A DNA stretch of 64,000 nucleotides. It comes from Selaginella tamariscina. Its lineage: Eukaryota > Streptophyta > Lycopodiopsida > Selaginellales > Selaginellaceae. Shown here piece after piece: positions 35,335 through 47,757 of this stretch. The notes below the pieces were generated by a model. That model worked only from the letters and a program-made list of their open reading frames with translations. It was not told the origin of the DNA and ran no database searches. The DNA lies in the NCBI GenBank assembly GCA_003024785.1, contig PUQB01000077.1:124001-188000 (forward strand), written 5' to 3'. Every line of letters begins with the position of its first letter. Positions within the stretch are counted from its first letter, which is position 1. The position numbers and the translations under genes are program-made.

Positions 35335-37130
35335 TTGCCCTGGGTTTAGACCCTACCAAGACGCGTACGTACGTCGACAGCAGCAAACATGTCAAGCTTG
35401 AAGGAACCCTAATCTGTTTCTATTGACAAAGTATTATACCATGTCTTTATCACTGTCCTGTTCCAATCCAGGAAGGCCACGAAGTTGCATCGTGTCTTTG
35501 GTCACCTCTCTCTTTCTTTGGCCAGGCCTACTACGATTCTCCATCAACATCAAATACTTCAAGACATATATTAGTGTAGCATTGTAAGTAACCAAATAGA
35601 TTTTTTTTATTAAAGTATATATTTAAACCAGATGTTCTAAATAGGGCTGATAAGATAATGATACTTGTTTTTCAATTTTTCTGTAATTTTTTAAAAGTTG
35701 ATATAACATTAATATTAATCCCTCCTTCCTAGTTTAGCTACATGGAACTCACTGAGGAAATCTATGGATGAACATTACTAATCATGCATAAATATTATAT
35801 GTTTCTATATTGGTTAACAGCCTGGTGATTTTGATTTACATTATCTCTTTGAACCCATTCCTTGAGCACTAGGTAATGTGAGACAGATTCTTGTTAAGTA
35901 GTTTACTCTCCCCTCCATATACATGTTTTCTTTATTCTCATTATAAGGTATATCTCCTTAGTTATAGTGAAAGAAAACACACTGAGGTGAATATAAATAG
36001 AAATGGATTGAAGTAGCTGAAAGAGGAGTGTGTGGGCTTGGCTAGCATTTTTTGAGAATATCTACAAAATTTACATTCTTAGAATATTCTACAGTAAAAA
36101 AAATCTGTTTTACAACACTAGTTGAAAACTTCAAGTACAAAGACACAAACTTTACGTAAAAAAATATATTTATAAATTAAATTGTTTTTTATCAATTACA
36201 ATATTCAAGTGTTTATGAAGAGAGTGAGTAAACTTTGATATAGCAAATCAAAAATCAAAAATACACTTTACATCAGTTATTTACGACAACCCTAATTAAA
36301 TTGCAATTACTTAATTAAATTTTAATTTTAATTATATTTATTTTATATTCAATTTTATATTATTAAAAAATTTGTTCACACCAAGTTAATTACAAATGTC
36401 CTAGTATGCAAGTAAGGAAGGACTAAATTAATTTCACTTGATTAATATTCACTAATACTCACCCAGGAAGAGCCATCAACAACCTCCTCATGAAGGAGTA
36501 AAAAAGGATGAATTCGAAAAACCTCTTCTCAGGTAACTTAAAATCTCACGCATTTATTAATTAATTAATATAGAAACATATAATATTATGCATACACATT
36601 AATAATGATTATTGAAAGCATATCTGAATATACATTTTAGCTTTTACACCTAGCCAGTTCCGTGTAACTAAATTGATATTATTAATAATGTTATAATCAA
36701 ACTTTTAAGAGAATTAATGAGAAATTAAAAAAAAAATTAAAAATTATATAAAATTATCACCCCTATTTAAGATTTTTTATACTTTTATTTTAATTAATCA
36801 ACGATTGATCATTTAATATAGGTTTGTAACCTGGGTAAAGAGAGAGGTGTGAATATATGGTAAAAGGATGTGTTCACATATCCCAAAGACACATGCAACG
36901 TTACCAGCAGCGAGGCCTTCCTCAGGATGGTAATTTAAGATGACGGTAGAAGATGGTATGCAGCATTACAAGTCCCAAGCGAAGCTCTTAGAATCTTAAT
37001 ACTTTGTCAATAGAAGGCCAACCAGTCAAAGCAGGTTAGGAGTCCTTTAATTTTAATAGCTTGCTGTTGTCATCGTAGGGTCCAAACTGGGCAACCTAAG
37101 AAGAACGTAGCATTGAACATGGCCCATCCC
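35335..37130. other. AT-rich intergenic DNA
   Basis: No supported gene. It separates the minus-strand CVNH relic 3 from the plus-strand CVNH3 gene. Only the last part (from about 37135, GCAGTGAACGTGGCCCAT) belongs to the duplicated CVNH promoter unit. Confidence 0.5.
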
Positions 37131-37289
37131 ATTAGAAATCCATATAGCAGTGAACGTGGCCCATGCACCCATGGCCCATTAGAAAACCTCATGCATGCGT
37201 AAACATCCCGGATAAGGTTGGCAAGACTTTCAAGAGTGCAATCCAAGGTAGAACTTCATTGGTGAAGTACAACACGCAACTCTATACAA

Positions 37290-37314
37290 TAACACAAAGT
37301 GGGGACTATATAAG
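37290..37314 (+). promoter_or_regulatory. CVNH3 core promoter (TATA)
   Basis: AACACAAAGTGGGGACTATA followed by TAAG, TATA at 37306-37313, about 70 bp upstream of the ATG at 37382. Same block and spacing as the other CVNH genes. Confidence 0.8.
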
Positions 37315-37381
37315 GAGACCTTGAACAACAAAGTTCACATATCTTCTTTACAAATTTGGGAAGTTTCCATTCACAAATTAA

Positions 37382-37958
37382 ATGGCCTCCATTGGTGCTT
37401 TCGTGATCTTGAGCATGCTCTTAACTGTTGGCAGCTATGCTCAAGTACGTATACACAGATTAGATTCTTCATATGGTTGTTTCCAGATTTAAGTGTATTA
37501 TAAATGTCTTATATGTATTGTAAAGTAATTTCAGCAGTTCCCTTTCTTTAGTGGTTGTTCATGAGATCTCTATATAAGTTGTAGTGTTTAGTGTAGAGTC
37601 CTTATCCATAAAACACGTGCGCATCTATTTGTTTTGACACATTTCTTTCAATTTGCAGGTTCCTTGCAACTTCTCACAGACTTGCGTTAATCTCACCTCC
37701 AGTGGTACTATTCTACGTGCAGACTGTTTCGTCGTCGATTCAACAGGACAAAGACTCACAAGCTCCATCAACATAAACGATTGTGTTGGGCTCGATCGCA
37801 CTGCTGGCCAGCTTGACTGTTCAAGCAACGTAATTGGATCTTGTAGCAGTGTCCGCATCGAAGGTACCAACGTGAAAGCTATCTGCAGTGGTGCGGAATT
37901 GGTTCGTGATCTTAACTTATGCATTGGAAATGTTAATGGCAAGCTCACGTGCTGCTAA
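37382..37958 (+). CDS. Secreted cyanovirin-N homology (CVNH) protein 3
   Basis: Exon 1 37382-37444 encodes signal peptide MASIGAFVILSMLLTVGSYA; exon 2 37659-37958 encodes the domain (intron 214 bp, acceptor TTTGCAG). 120 residues, frame intact. First repeat CNFSQTCVNLTSSGTILRADC to DCVGLDRTAGQLDC; second SNVIGSCSSVRIEGTNVKAIC to CIGNVNGKLTCC. The L-x-A-x-C and NxxGxL elements match the CVNH consensus better than in CVNH1/2. It is the only plus-strand member and belongs to a subgroup with relic 3 (34473-35067). Predicted extracellular lectin; ligand unknown. Confidence 0.93.
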
Positions 37959-38074
37959 AGTTGCTATCTGTATGTGTTTATGCTGAGATGTTAAGAGTGA
38001 TTAACATCTCTTAAGTAAATAAAAGAAAATAAAACGGTCTGTTGTATTTTATTTTCTAGTTTTTGTTACTACTT

Positions 38075-38257
38075 TATAAATGCAAAGCGTGTAACAGCCA
38101 TCTCCCAGTACACGTTGCAATCACTGTATTGCTCCGTATGGTTTGATCAGCTTCTTAAAGAGCTCAACCGCTAAGAAGTGTAGACAAGCTCTCTCCTCGT
38201 GTTTTTTTAGGAACAAATCAAATATAAGTTCATTTAATTCATGCATTCGTGTATAAT
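38075..38257 (-). other. Conserved unidentified exon, copy 3
   Basis: Minus strand, after acceptor AACTTTTACAG: RMHELNELIFDLFLKKHEER, ACLHFLAVELFKKLIKPYGA. Ends in TLCIYKV followed by a stop. Lies tail-to-tail with CVNH3, as copies 1 and 2 lie near minus-strand CVNH relics, so exon and CVNH gene travelled together in the duplications. Confidence 0.45.
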
Positions 38258-38289
38258 CTGTAAAAGTTAAGAAGGTTAAAACAATATTA

Positions 38290-39545
38290 AAGAGGCACAT
38301 GTAAGGGGTGAGGAAGTTAAGTTGAAACAGTTTAATTAGAAATTTTGTCCTTCCAAACGTTTTGAAAAATAAAATTCAAGATATGTCTGCTTTTAATACA
38401 GCGACAAAGGCCCCTTTTCTTAATTACAGTTAATTAAATTAATGATTTTTATGGATTTAAAAGATATAAATTAAAAAGATCTTCACGGTTAATGCATTTG
38501 ATCTATCTACATGATTTAATGTATATAAATTTTCCTTAAATACATGTTATGTCAAATCCTGAAGAATTCAAATTGTCTAGAACTACGTTTTAATAAGACA
38601 AAAGAGTATTTTTAATGATGATTATTATTAATTAATACATATAAATTGTACATATAAAAAGCAACTAGAATTTAATGATTATTTATTATTATTAAACATA
38701 AGTATCTAAATTGAAAATAAAAGAATGGTGATGTAGATATGACAACCAAGGTTATAACAATTATTTAGGAGTTCATAGTGTGTCAACAGAAGCCCAGAGA
38801 ATAGTGAATTTTGCAGAAGTAACAGAACAGCTCTCTCTCTCTCTCTACACACTTGGTTTCGAATTACAAAATATGAATATGAGATACATATTATGAAGAT
38901 ATAGACAAAGAAATACATGTGAAATTGAGTATGTGTACATGATGTGTCTAATGATTGAGTATGTGTAGCTTTATAGGAGTAAAATCATTAATATGATTTA
39001 ATATTTAGATTATTTAGAGATGGTCTTTTTATCTTAATATGCGTAATATAATATATTTAGTCTGATCTGGAATATTTATTTATAATAAGCAATAAGTTTA
39101 ATTAATATTATTTTTATAAAGATACAGAAACATAATATGAAATGATGTAAAAGCATATACGAGTGCAAGGGCCAGTTGATATTATTAAGATTTTGAGTTC
39201 CCAACCACATTGGATATTTTATCTTATGTATTATTAAATTTAAGTAATTTATTGTTGATTTTTCAGACGGATCGTTCTGAAAAGTGTTCGCTGGGTCTCC
39301 AATGTGTGAAGAATTTTATCTGAAAAGTGCATGCTCGCTCTCCAACGTGTGAAGGATTCTATTGTCTGTTGAGAGATAGTTTGAATCGTAGAAGAAACAG
39401 AAATTATAAGATGTTGAATCTTCAATCAAATCCATACATAGAGCAATAGTTGACTAACATCTTGTGATTTCATTCAAGATGTACCTGGGAATGGATACAA
39501 AATAAATGTTAAAATGGGAATATATGAGAAGGATTAAGATGTATT
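38290..39545. other. Intergenic DNA with CVNH-cluster repeat
   Basis: AT-rich without genes. About 38700-38930 is the third copy of the spacer repeat described at 30330. From about 39260 (GATCGTTCTGAAAAGTG, partly repeated at about 39318) sequence turns GC-richer and may be the 3' end of the adjacent minus-strand gypsy relic. Confidence 0.45.
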
Positions 39546-40153
39546 AAAATTAGAATTATCGTGAAGGCATCCTTGAGTGTTGTAAATACATGTTCTGCCT
39601 TATCGGACCGAGAAAAATCCCTGTGCACTTGGTGAGTTCCGTAAGTGGAAATACACGCTTGGAGAAGTCCTGTATGAATCACATGTAAAAGTTTGCAAAG
39701 CTAAGGAAACATTGTATGTCTTGTACAAACTTGGGCTTGTGCTAAAATTAGAACTATCATAAAGGCGTTCTTGAGTGCTATGAATGTATGTTCCGCCTTA
39801 TCAGATCAAGAGAAATCCCCTATGTGCTTGGTGAGTTCCGTGAGTGGAAGTACACGCTTGGAGAAATCTTATATGAATTGCATGTAGAAGTTTGCAAAGT
39901 CAAGGAAACATTATATGTCTCGTACAGACTTGGGCCTCTCCCACTGCACGATAGTCTTCACCTTGTGCATGTTCATGGAAACGCCAACAAAAAAACCGAT
40001 GTAGCCCAAGAACTCTATAATATCCCTGTCGAAAAAACACTTCTTCAACTTCGCATACATGCCATGCTTGCGAAGCTTTTATAGAACTAGTCATACATGC
40101 TTGTCATGGGCTGCCTGGTCCTTAAAGAAAATTAAAATGTCATTGAGGTAGAG
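39546..40153 (-). mobile_element. Ty3/gypsy reverse transcriptase/RNase H relic (distal part)
   Basis: Minus strand from 40153: YLNDILIFFKDQAAHDKHV (the YxDD-type motif has become YLND), KLRKHGMYAKLKKCFF, IIEFLGYI and VKTIVQW, then FLDFANFYMQFI and LTELTKHIGDFS, i.e. RT fingers/palm end and the start of RNase H. The last segment is tandemly duplicated (39546-39738 and 39742-39937). Stops are present. The upstream half of the RT lies at 47538-47757, because a 7.4 kb element has inserted between them. Confidence 0.82.
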
Positions 40154-41998
40154 TGTCAGAGTTTTAACCCAAAGGGCTAACACGTGGTAACACGTGGCTG
40201 CCAGGTGGCCATTCGGCGTCATTACCCTATGTGATCAACGCTAAGTTTCCCAGAACAACCCCAACGACCCCTAGGGTTAGACTCTAATGCCCAAGTGGAC
40301 AAGAGACTTAGGGTTTAGCCTAAGTCTCCCTAGAATGTCTGCCCCCAGAACCCTTGAGGGATAACCCTAGTTGACTTAGGGTTTTGCCTAAGTCTCCCTA
40401 GAATGTCTGCCCCCAAAACCCTTGAGGGATAACCCTAGTTGACTTAGGGTTTTGCCTAAGTCTCCCTAGAGTGTCTGCCCCCAAAACCCTTGAGGGATAA
40501 CCCTAGTTGACTTAGGGTCTTGCCCTAGAAGACCTAGACAGGCTCATGCCCTAACCCCCATCAAGGAGACGTGTGTTCCACACATACCCCCGTGACAGAG
40601 CTAAGGCATCGTCACTTACCCCTTGAGGAATCACCCTCATCCGGGAGTACAACCCCTTTAGGGCAACAAGGGGTGCCTGAACCACGACTAACCCCTAAGG
40701 GTTTGAGTGGCCAAGTCATACCCTAGACCTAGGGTTAGTACTTAGTAAAGACACGAGTGTGCGCCGTAGGCGGACACAAGTGTTCTGCTAAGCAAACTCC
40801 CTAAGGCTAGGTTTGGGATAACCCTAAGCACATGACCTTGCGAGTGCCTCACGAAAGGGCTCCTGCTAATATGTTTAGGTTGTTCAACCCTTAAATTCCA
40901 AGGAGAACACTCCCCTAGCCAAGTGTGCCAAAGCACACCTAGTTATGAGACCTAACCTCCCTTGAGCGGATGCCCAAGACTTAGCACCCTAGTGCAAGCA
41001 CAAGCATGTCTGTTTGCTAAAGTATCCAACCCCTTGGCAACAAGCTCATGACATAACCCCAAAGGGGCATGCCTTAGGCGTTGTACCATGTGACGTTTAG
41101 CCCAGTGTCACATCTCCATGTGACGCTGCCTTCCCTGATGTGGGCTATCATGCCATAGCCCTTAGATTCAAGAGTTGCACCAAGTGCCACAAACGTGGCT
41201 CCTAAATGCCGACTCTAGAACCCCTCAATGAACCCTCAGGAACCAAGTAACATGAACTTGTCAAACAAGATCCCACGCTCAGTTGCACAAGGACACGGAT
41301 GTGCCTTGCTTGGCCGTGAGTGCTACACCTAGCTTGACGTGGAGGAGGAGGTTGGAGACAAGCCTCAACCTCTGCCTCTTGGAACGTGCATTCCGACAAG
41401 ACCTTCCAGGCATGGATTCGCCAACATTAAGGGTAAGTTACTCCGAAGGTGGGACGTACCCCTGGCATCTGGAAGTTAGGGCGGCACAACAGAGGGTTGT
41501 GCCTTAACGACACAAGTTAGGAGCTTGCACTGGGAGAAGAGTAACGAGCTCAGTCATGAACCCAGGAACCCTCACTCCTATATACTACCTTATTTATGTG
41601 ACAGAGCCCCCCCCCTGTTTTCCTGTTTACATAAGTGGGCTAGCACTGAAATCTCATTCCCAGAGGGAACATACTTGGTGAGTTATCCATCGACCCCTAA
41701 ACCCTAACTGTCAAACCTGGGGGTATTTCTAAGCATATCCGACACGTCGAACTCACCGAACTAGCCATTAACCCAACCAGGACACAGAAAACGAGGGTAA
41801 GAGTTTTCTAAAAGGTAAGTGCTACCTTCGCTTAGAGTTTCTCGAGATATCTAAGGACAGCCGGCCGGACTACCCCTAAACACCTAAGTGCACTAAGCGG
41901 GGCTGTTTCTCACTACATCTAGGGCTTGTCAACATAGTACAGTAGGTAACAACAGTCAACGTCCAAAGTAAAGAGGAGTCATAGTAAAAACTATGACA
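40154..41998 (-). repeat. 3' LTR of the LARD-like element
   Basis: 1845 bp with TG...CA ends. Contains about three tandem units of about 69 bp (around 40310-40515) built of GACTTAGGGTTTTGCCTAAG and CCCTTGAGGGATAACCCTAG; unit number differs from the partner LTR, which has two (around 45940-46080). The difference accounts for most of the length gap between the two LTRs. Confidence 0.9.
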
Positions 41999-44900
41999 CA
42001 CTCCTCGCCTTTGAAAATGTCAACGTCCTCGTTGACGTCCAACTCCAAGACTAGATAATGTTAGAGAAAACTAACCAAAACTAACATATCACTCTATGCG
42101 GAGTCAGCCAAAAGTTCACATAATTTTATTACCCCCCTTGCATTACGCGAAACCAAGTACTTCAGAACCGTCGTTCACTAAGTCATAAACCCAGTTGCCG
42201 GAGGCACCACCTGCGACATGAAGTCACTTGGAGACCTTTTGCACGTCTGCAAAGTCTGTCACCCGACGCACACAACACAATGGTTAATTTCTTTACTTAA
42301 CTAGAATTTATATTGGAGGCCTCTAGTTAGTGTTGTTGCCGGCCCCTTGGTTAACAAGAAATAAAGGCTTGCTTTATTCCTTAATATCAAACGCTGTTGA
42401 CGACTTTGTCGTCTTAGCGCACAACAAGCACTTTGACGTCCATCGCAAGTGCTTAACCAAACGCCTCCTTGTTTCTCCAATTGTTCCACAATTCCACATG
42501 TTACAGTATTATAGCTTCACATTTCTGCATCCCTCAGTGTTTCTCATTACCCCTTTTCATAAGGGTCTGCTACTATACCTATCCTCATTAGTGTATAGCT
42601 ACGCTAGACTAAGTATGAGACTTTTTATCGGAATTAAGCTCTTCTCCGATACAAGAGTACAATTCATAAAACCCTGTTCTTTGTAAACATGTCAATCTGG
42701 CCAGAGGCGATCACAGAGGCGCATAGCTGTACACATGTATACAACAAGGTCTTGCCAATTTGCCAACTGCCATCCACTTGGTGTGTTATTAACATAAATT
42801 TATTCCCAATAGGAACCAAATTCAGTCAAATCCGCAACCAAGTGTGATAGCCTTACCATTTCTTTCGCAACCATCTTTGTACTCTTTCATAACACCGACC
42901 AGTTTAGGGACCAGATAAGCTAACATACCTTTCTTACAAACTAATGTGGAAACCAGGAAATTCAACCCATCCTCTCTAGTGCCTCAATCGACAACCTTCA
43001 GATAACACGTCTCTTAATTGTCATCTCATTGTACTCATTCCCCAAAGAGTACATTATACTACTCTTTATCTCACTAAGTTCAAAATACCATATTTTAAAA
43101 CTTAGTTTCCACGATAAGAGTCTCTCTGAATTCAGAATACTACAGCTCCATAACATTATATTTATATTCCAACTTTTAAATTGATTTCGTAAATGTTTCT
43201 CAACACTATACCGAAGTATAGCATTTTCACTAATTGAAGCAACTAGTGATTTTGATAAACATCTTTTAAAACTAATCCTTATTTATAAATAGTCGCAATT
43301 TCGATATTGATACTCTTGAATGGATAATGATCGTTTTAACGTTCAAATCCTAAGCTTATCAACTAGTTGTTATACTAGTGGATATAAACTTACAATCGTA
43401 TCAATTTGAAATGCTACACTACATTATAGATATGGTCTTAGTTTACATGAACCAAACTTCAATTTTTAAGTGGACGTATAATGTTATGACAGTATTCTGA
43501 GGAACTTTGTTCAGAGACTAAGAGGAATCATGAACTAGTGTTTGGTTCATATAATTGATTTAGTAAAATATCAACCTCCACATAAATGTTATCATAACAC
43601 TGAAGTGTTATATCAACTTCACGTTTTAGTCATACCTTATAATTCAATATATCTTCCTAAACATGAATAAAATATTAATTCAGTACATTGAACTAAGATA
43701 CATTATTCACTCTAGACACCTAGCAATCCAGAAAGTATCACATGCCCCTCAAGCAATGTATTGAGAAATGTCTCATTTCTCAACTAACTTGAAAACATGT
43801 TTCAAGTTATAACACTAAGGTAGTGCCTTACCAAAGTGTTGAACTCAGTCCGCTTGAGTCTTTATATTTCATGATTATGGCACCTCATGTGATCATAACC
43901 AAGTCTTAATATTGAGCGCTCCAAACTCAATATTTCAAGAGATACCATATTATACTTTGACAAGTCATTTATAATCAATCTTAAAAGACTGTCATAAATA
44001 CTTTCAAAGTTTAAAATATGAATATCTCAATGAATGAGGTGATAGGAAACCTCATATTTTCGAATCGGATATTGGACGAATCTTGAACTACAATTATCAA
44101 GAAGGGACCCATCTTCTTGAGTTAATCCCGCTACACAATATCATACTTACAAGAATATTAAACCAAGGTCAAGGAACACCATCAAACCTTGAGATAGAAC
44201 CAAAGATTAACCCAAGGAATACAATCAAACCTTGAGTTAAGAATAGTTTTATTTTTCAATATTCTAAAGAACTGAAGATACATACTTTATTTATTCTTTA
44301 AGTGCCCACATTTGCGACCATGATGCAAAGTCAAGAAACCGTCTTTTGAATAATCGTATTCGACTCTAAAATAAAATTGATATTGAAAATCAATATCAAC
44401 TTTCAATTCTCATCGAACACCGACTCTCTGAGGAGGTACATGCACTTAAACCTCCAATGGAAATCCGACTATTACTAGCTCATTGGTAATTCTCAACATA
44501 AGTTATCAAACTTAGCAAGTTTCCTTACTTAGTCGATAAACAAAGTGAAGAATCCCAAATCATGCTCTTCTTAACCAAGGAATCACCCTTGTTCAAGAAC
44601 TTCTCCCACATTGCAAACAATGTTACAGTTTCCAAGATTAAAGAGTTAACAATGAAAATGCACAAGTGTGCGCCGAACGCCTTCACTATGCAAGTCTTCA
44701 TTACTCAGTAAATTAAAAATGTAAACGTATGTTTCTAACATTACTCTTTCTGATAGATCATGCCATCTATCCCAAAAGTTGCATTGATAGGGATGCAACA
44801 TTAAATCCGTCTACTGCCAAAATATATTATTCTATCCCATTCTTAAGATCCCATATGAGATAATTTCATAATCAAGTTAGCCGAGCTAGCTAACTTGAAT

Positions 44901-45782
44901 ACAAAGTGCGCGCTTAAACTACTAAGGTTTCAAGTTGTACATGTTCAAATTAGGTAACTTGAACTTAGTAAACTATTTCACCTAATGTTACTTGTAGCTA
45001 GCGTCATCAAAATATTGCAAACATCGGACAATACTTTGATTACATTGGATATTCGAACTAACTAAACATATTCATCATATGTTAATATTTAACATTCCGT
45101 TGTATTATAAGTTCATCACCATAGTCTGCTTCTAGAGTTACACTCTCGGAAACATGCACTATAATAAGAACTTATTTTACACTTTATGTCAAAATGTAGT
45201 GTTCCATCTTATGTTTGAATATGCCCTTTTTCCAAGTCAAAGACGCACATCTGAACATAAGTCTTTCCCCGTTTGAACACTACAGTTGGATCCGATATTG
45301 AATCTTGACATAGCCAAAACTCAAAGGACACTATCTGTTTCCAAATCATGTGTTATCCCAAATTCAAACACCTTAAAGAAAAAGAAAAATTTTCAATAAT
45401 GGGTAAGCTTAGTATATCACATGACCCACTTCACAAGACTTAGTTTGTAAGCCAGAACAAACTAACACGCCATCTTGTGGAAACATATGGTAAAGTAATG
45501 GACAACCTTAAGGTCAAGTAACCTAGAGAAAACGTAACCTGGTACAACTTGGAAGTTGCCTTCCGAGTGCTACCTTTGACATTGGAGTCCATAACCCACA
45601 CCCACTTATTAAGTAGATGTTCTTTGAAGAGTTATAGATCTCAGGACCATCTCTCCGCGCAGAATTCAGACGTTAGCCGAAAGTGATAGAGTACTTCAAA
45701 AATTTAGAACTAACTAAACCCTGAAACACACTACAACTTTAGGCAGTCCTTGCTGACCGTAGAGAATGGCTCCGGTACCAAT

Positions 45783-47537
45783 TGTCAGAGTTTTAACCCA
45801 AAGGGCCAACACGTGGCAACACGTGGCTGCCAGGTGGCCATTCGGCGTCATCACCCTGTGTGAGCAACGCTAAGTTTCCCAGAACAACCCCAACGACCCT
45901 AGGGTTAGACTCTAATGCCCAAGTGGACAGGAGACTTAGGGTTTAGCCTAAGTCTCCCTAGAATGTCTGCCCCCAGAACCCTTGAGGGATAACCCTAGTT
46001 GACTTAGGGTTTAGCCTAAGTCTCCCTAGAGTGTCTACCCCCAAAACCCTTGAGGGATAACCCTAGTTGACTTAGGGTCTTGCCCTAGAAGACCTAGACA
46101 GGCTCATGCCCTAACCCCCATCAAGGAGACGTGTGTTCCACACATACCCCTGACAGAGCTAAGGCATCGTCACTTACCCCTTGAGGAATCACCCTCATCC
46201 GGGAGTACAACCCCTTTAGGGCACAAGGGGTACCCTGAACCACGACTAACCCCTAAGGGTTTGAGTGGCCAAGTCATACCTAGACCTAGGGTTAGTACTT
46301 AGTGAGACACGAGTGTGCGCCGTAGGCGGACACGAGTGTTCTGCTAAGCAAACTCCCTAAGGCTAGGTTTGGGATAACCCTAAGCACATGACCTTGCGAG
46401 TGCCTCACGAAAGGGCTCCTGCTAACATGTTTAGGTTGTTCAACCCTTGAATTCCAAGGAGAACACTCCCCTAGCCAAGTGCCAAAGCACACCTAGTTAT
46501 GAGACCTAACCTCCCTTGAGCGGATGCCCAAGGCTTAGCACCCTAGTGCAAGCACAAGCATGTCTGTTTGCTAAAGTATCCAACCCCTTAGCAACAAGCT
46601 CATGACATAACCCCAAAGGGCATGGTTGTACGTGTTTAGCCCAGTGTCACATCTCCATGTGACGCTGCCTTCCCTGATGTGGGCTATCATGCATAGCCCT
46701 TAGATTCAAAATTGCACCAAGTGCCACAAACGTGGCTCCTAAATGCCGACTCTAGAACCCCTCAATGAACCCTCAGGAACCAAGTAACATGAACCTGTCA
46801 AACAAGATCCCACGCTCACAGTTGCACAAGGACACGGATGTGCCTTGCTTGGCCGTGAGTGCTACACCTAGCTTGACGTGGAGGAGGAGGTTGGAGACAA
46901 GCCTCAACCTCTGCCTCTTGGAACGTGCATTCCGACAAGACCTCCTAGGCATGGATTCGCCAACGTTAAGGGTAAGTTACCCCGAAGGTGGGACGTACCC
47001 CTGGCATCTGGAAGTTAGGGCGGCACAACAGAGGGTTGTGCCTTAACGACACAAGCTAGGAGCTTGCACCGGGAGAAGAGTAATGAGCTCAGTCATGAAC
47101 CCAGGAACCCTCACTCCTATATACTACCTTATTTATGTGATAGAGCCCCCCCCCCGTTTTCCTATTTACATAAGTGGGCTAGCACTGAAATCTCATTCCC
47201 AGAGGGAACATACTTGGTGAGTTATCCATCGACCCCTAAACCCTAACTTGTCAAACCTGGGGGTATTTCTAAGCATATTCGACACGTAACTCACCGAAAC
47301 TAGCCATTAACCCAACCAGGACACAGAAAACGAGGGTAAGAGTTTTCTAGAAGGTAAGTGCTACCTTCGCTTAGAGTTTCTCGAGATATCAAAGGACAGC
47401 CGGCCGGACTACCCCTAAACACCTAAGTGCACTAAGCGGGGCTGTTTCTCACTACATCTAGGGCTTGTCAACATAGTACAGTAGGTAACAACAGTCAACG
47501 TCCAAAGTAAAGAGGAGTCATAGTAAAAACTATGACA
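45783..47537 (-). repeat. 5' LTR of the LARD-like element
   Basis: 1755 bp, homologous to 40154-41998, with small indels and substitutions that indicate some age. The primer-binding-site-like TTGGTACCGGAGCC follows immediately on the minus strand (45769-45782). Confidence 0.9.
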
Positions 47538-47757
47538 TAGATCACCATAAACTAGTTCAAGAAGTTTGGAACACGACTGGGGCATAAAAGGCATCACCGT
47601 GTACTTGAAATGTCCATACCTTGTATGAAAGGTAGTCTTCCACTCATTACTTGAATAAATCCATACAAGATTGTAGGTCCCTTATAAGTCGATCTTTGTG
47701 AACACTTTTGCTCCTCGTAGCCAATCGAAAAGTTCCAGGATCAATGGCAATGGGTAC
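47538..47757 (-). mobile_element. Ty3/gypsy reverse transcriptase relic (proximal part)
   Basis: Minus strand: PLPLILELFDWLRGAKVFTK, IDLxGTYNLVWI, NEWKTTFHTRYGHFKYTVMP, then degenerate sequence up to the LARD insertion. This is the classical PLP...LxxLxGA...F...DLxxxYxxI RT region, continued at 40153 and below. The plus-strand LTR-like sequence at 47758 interrupts it upstream. Confidence 0.82.

Larger units (their letters stand above)
40154..47537 (-). mobile_element. Non-coding LTR retrotransposon (LARD-like), complete
   Basis: Two homologous LTRs (40154-41998, 45783-47537) enclose 3784 bp of AT-rich DNA with no credible protein on either strand. Read on the minus strand the element starts TGTCATAG and ends CTCTGACA. 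Next to the 5' LTR is TTGGTACCGGAGCC, close to the initiator-Met tRNA primer-binding site; before the 3' LTR lies the polypurine tract AAAGGCGAGGAG. Flanks TAGAG/TAGAT form an imperfect 5-bp target duplication. It sits inside a gypsy RT gene whose halves continue on both sides. The lack of gag-pol with intact LTR, PBS and PPT fits a LARD mobilised in trans by a gypsy element. Confidence 0.9.

Noticed and set aside
40302..40520. Telomere-like TTTAGGG/CCCTAAA motifs
   Set aside because: They are isolated motifs inside 69-bp LTR units, not contiguous heptamer arrays, and recur only within the LTR family.
42330..42686. 118-residue plus-strand open frame inside the LARD interior
   Set aside because: No domain, low complexity, no counterpart with coding bias, and the interior otherwise has no coding character.
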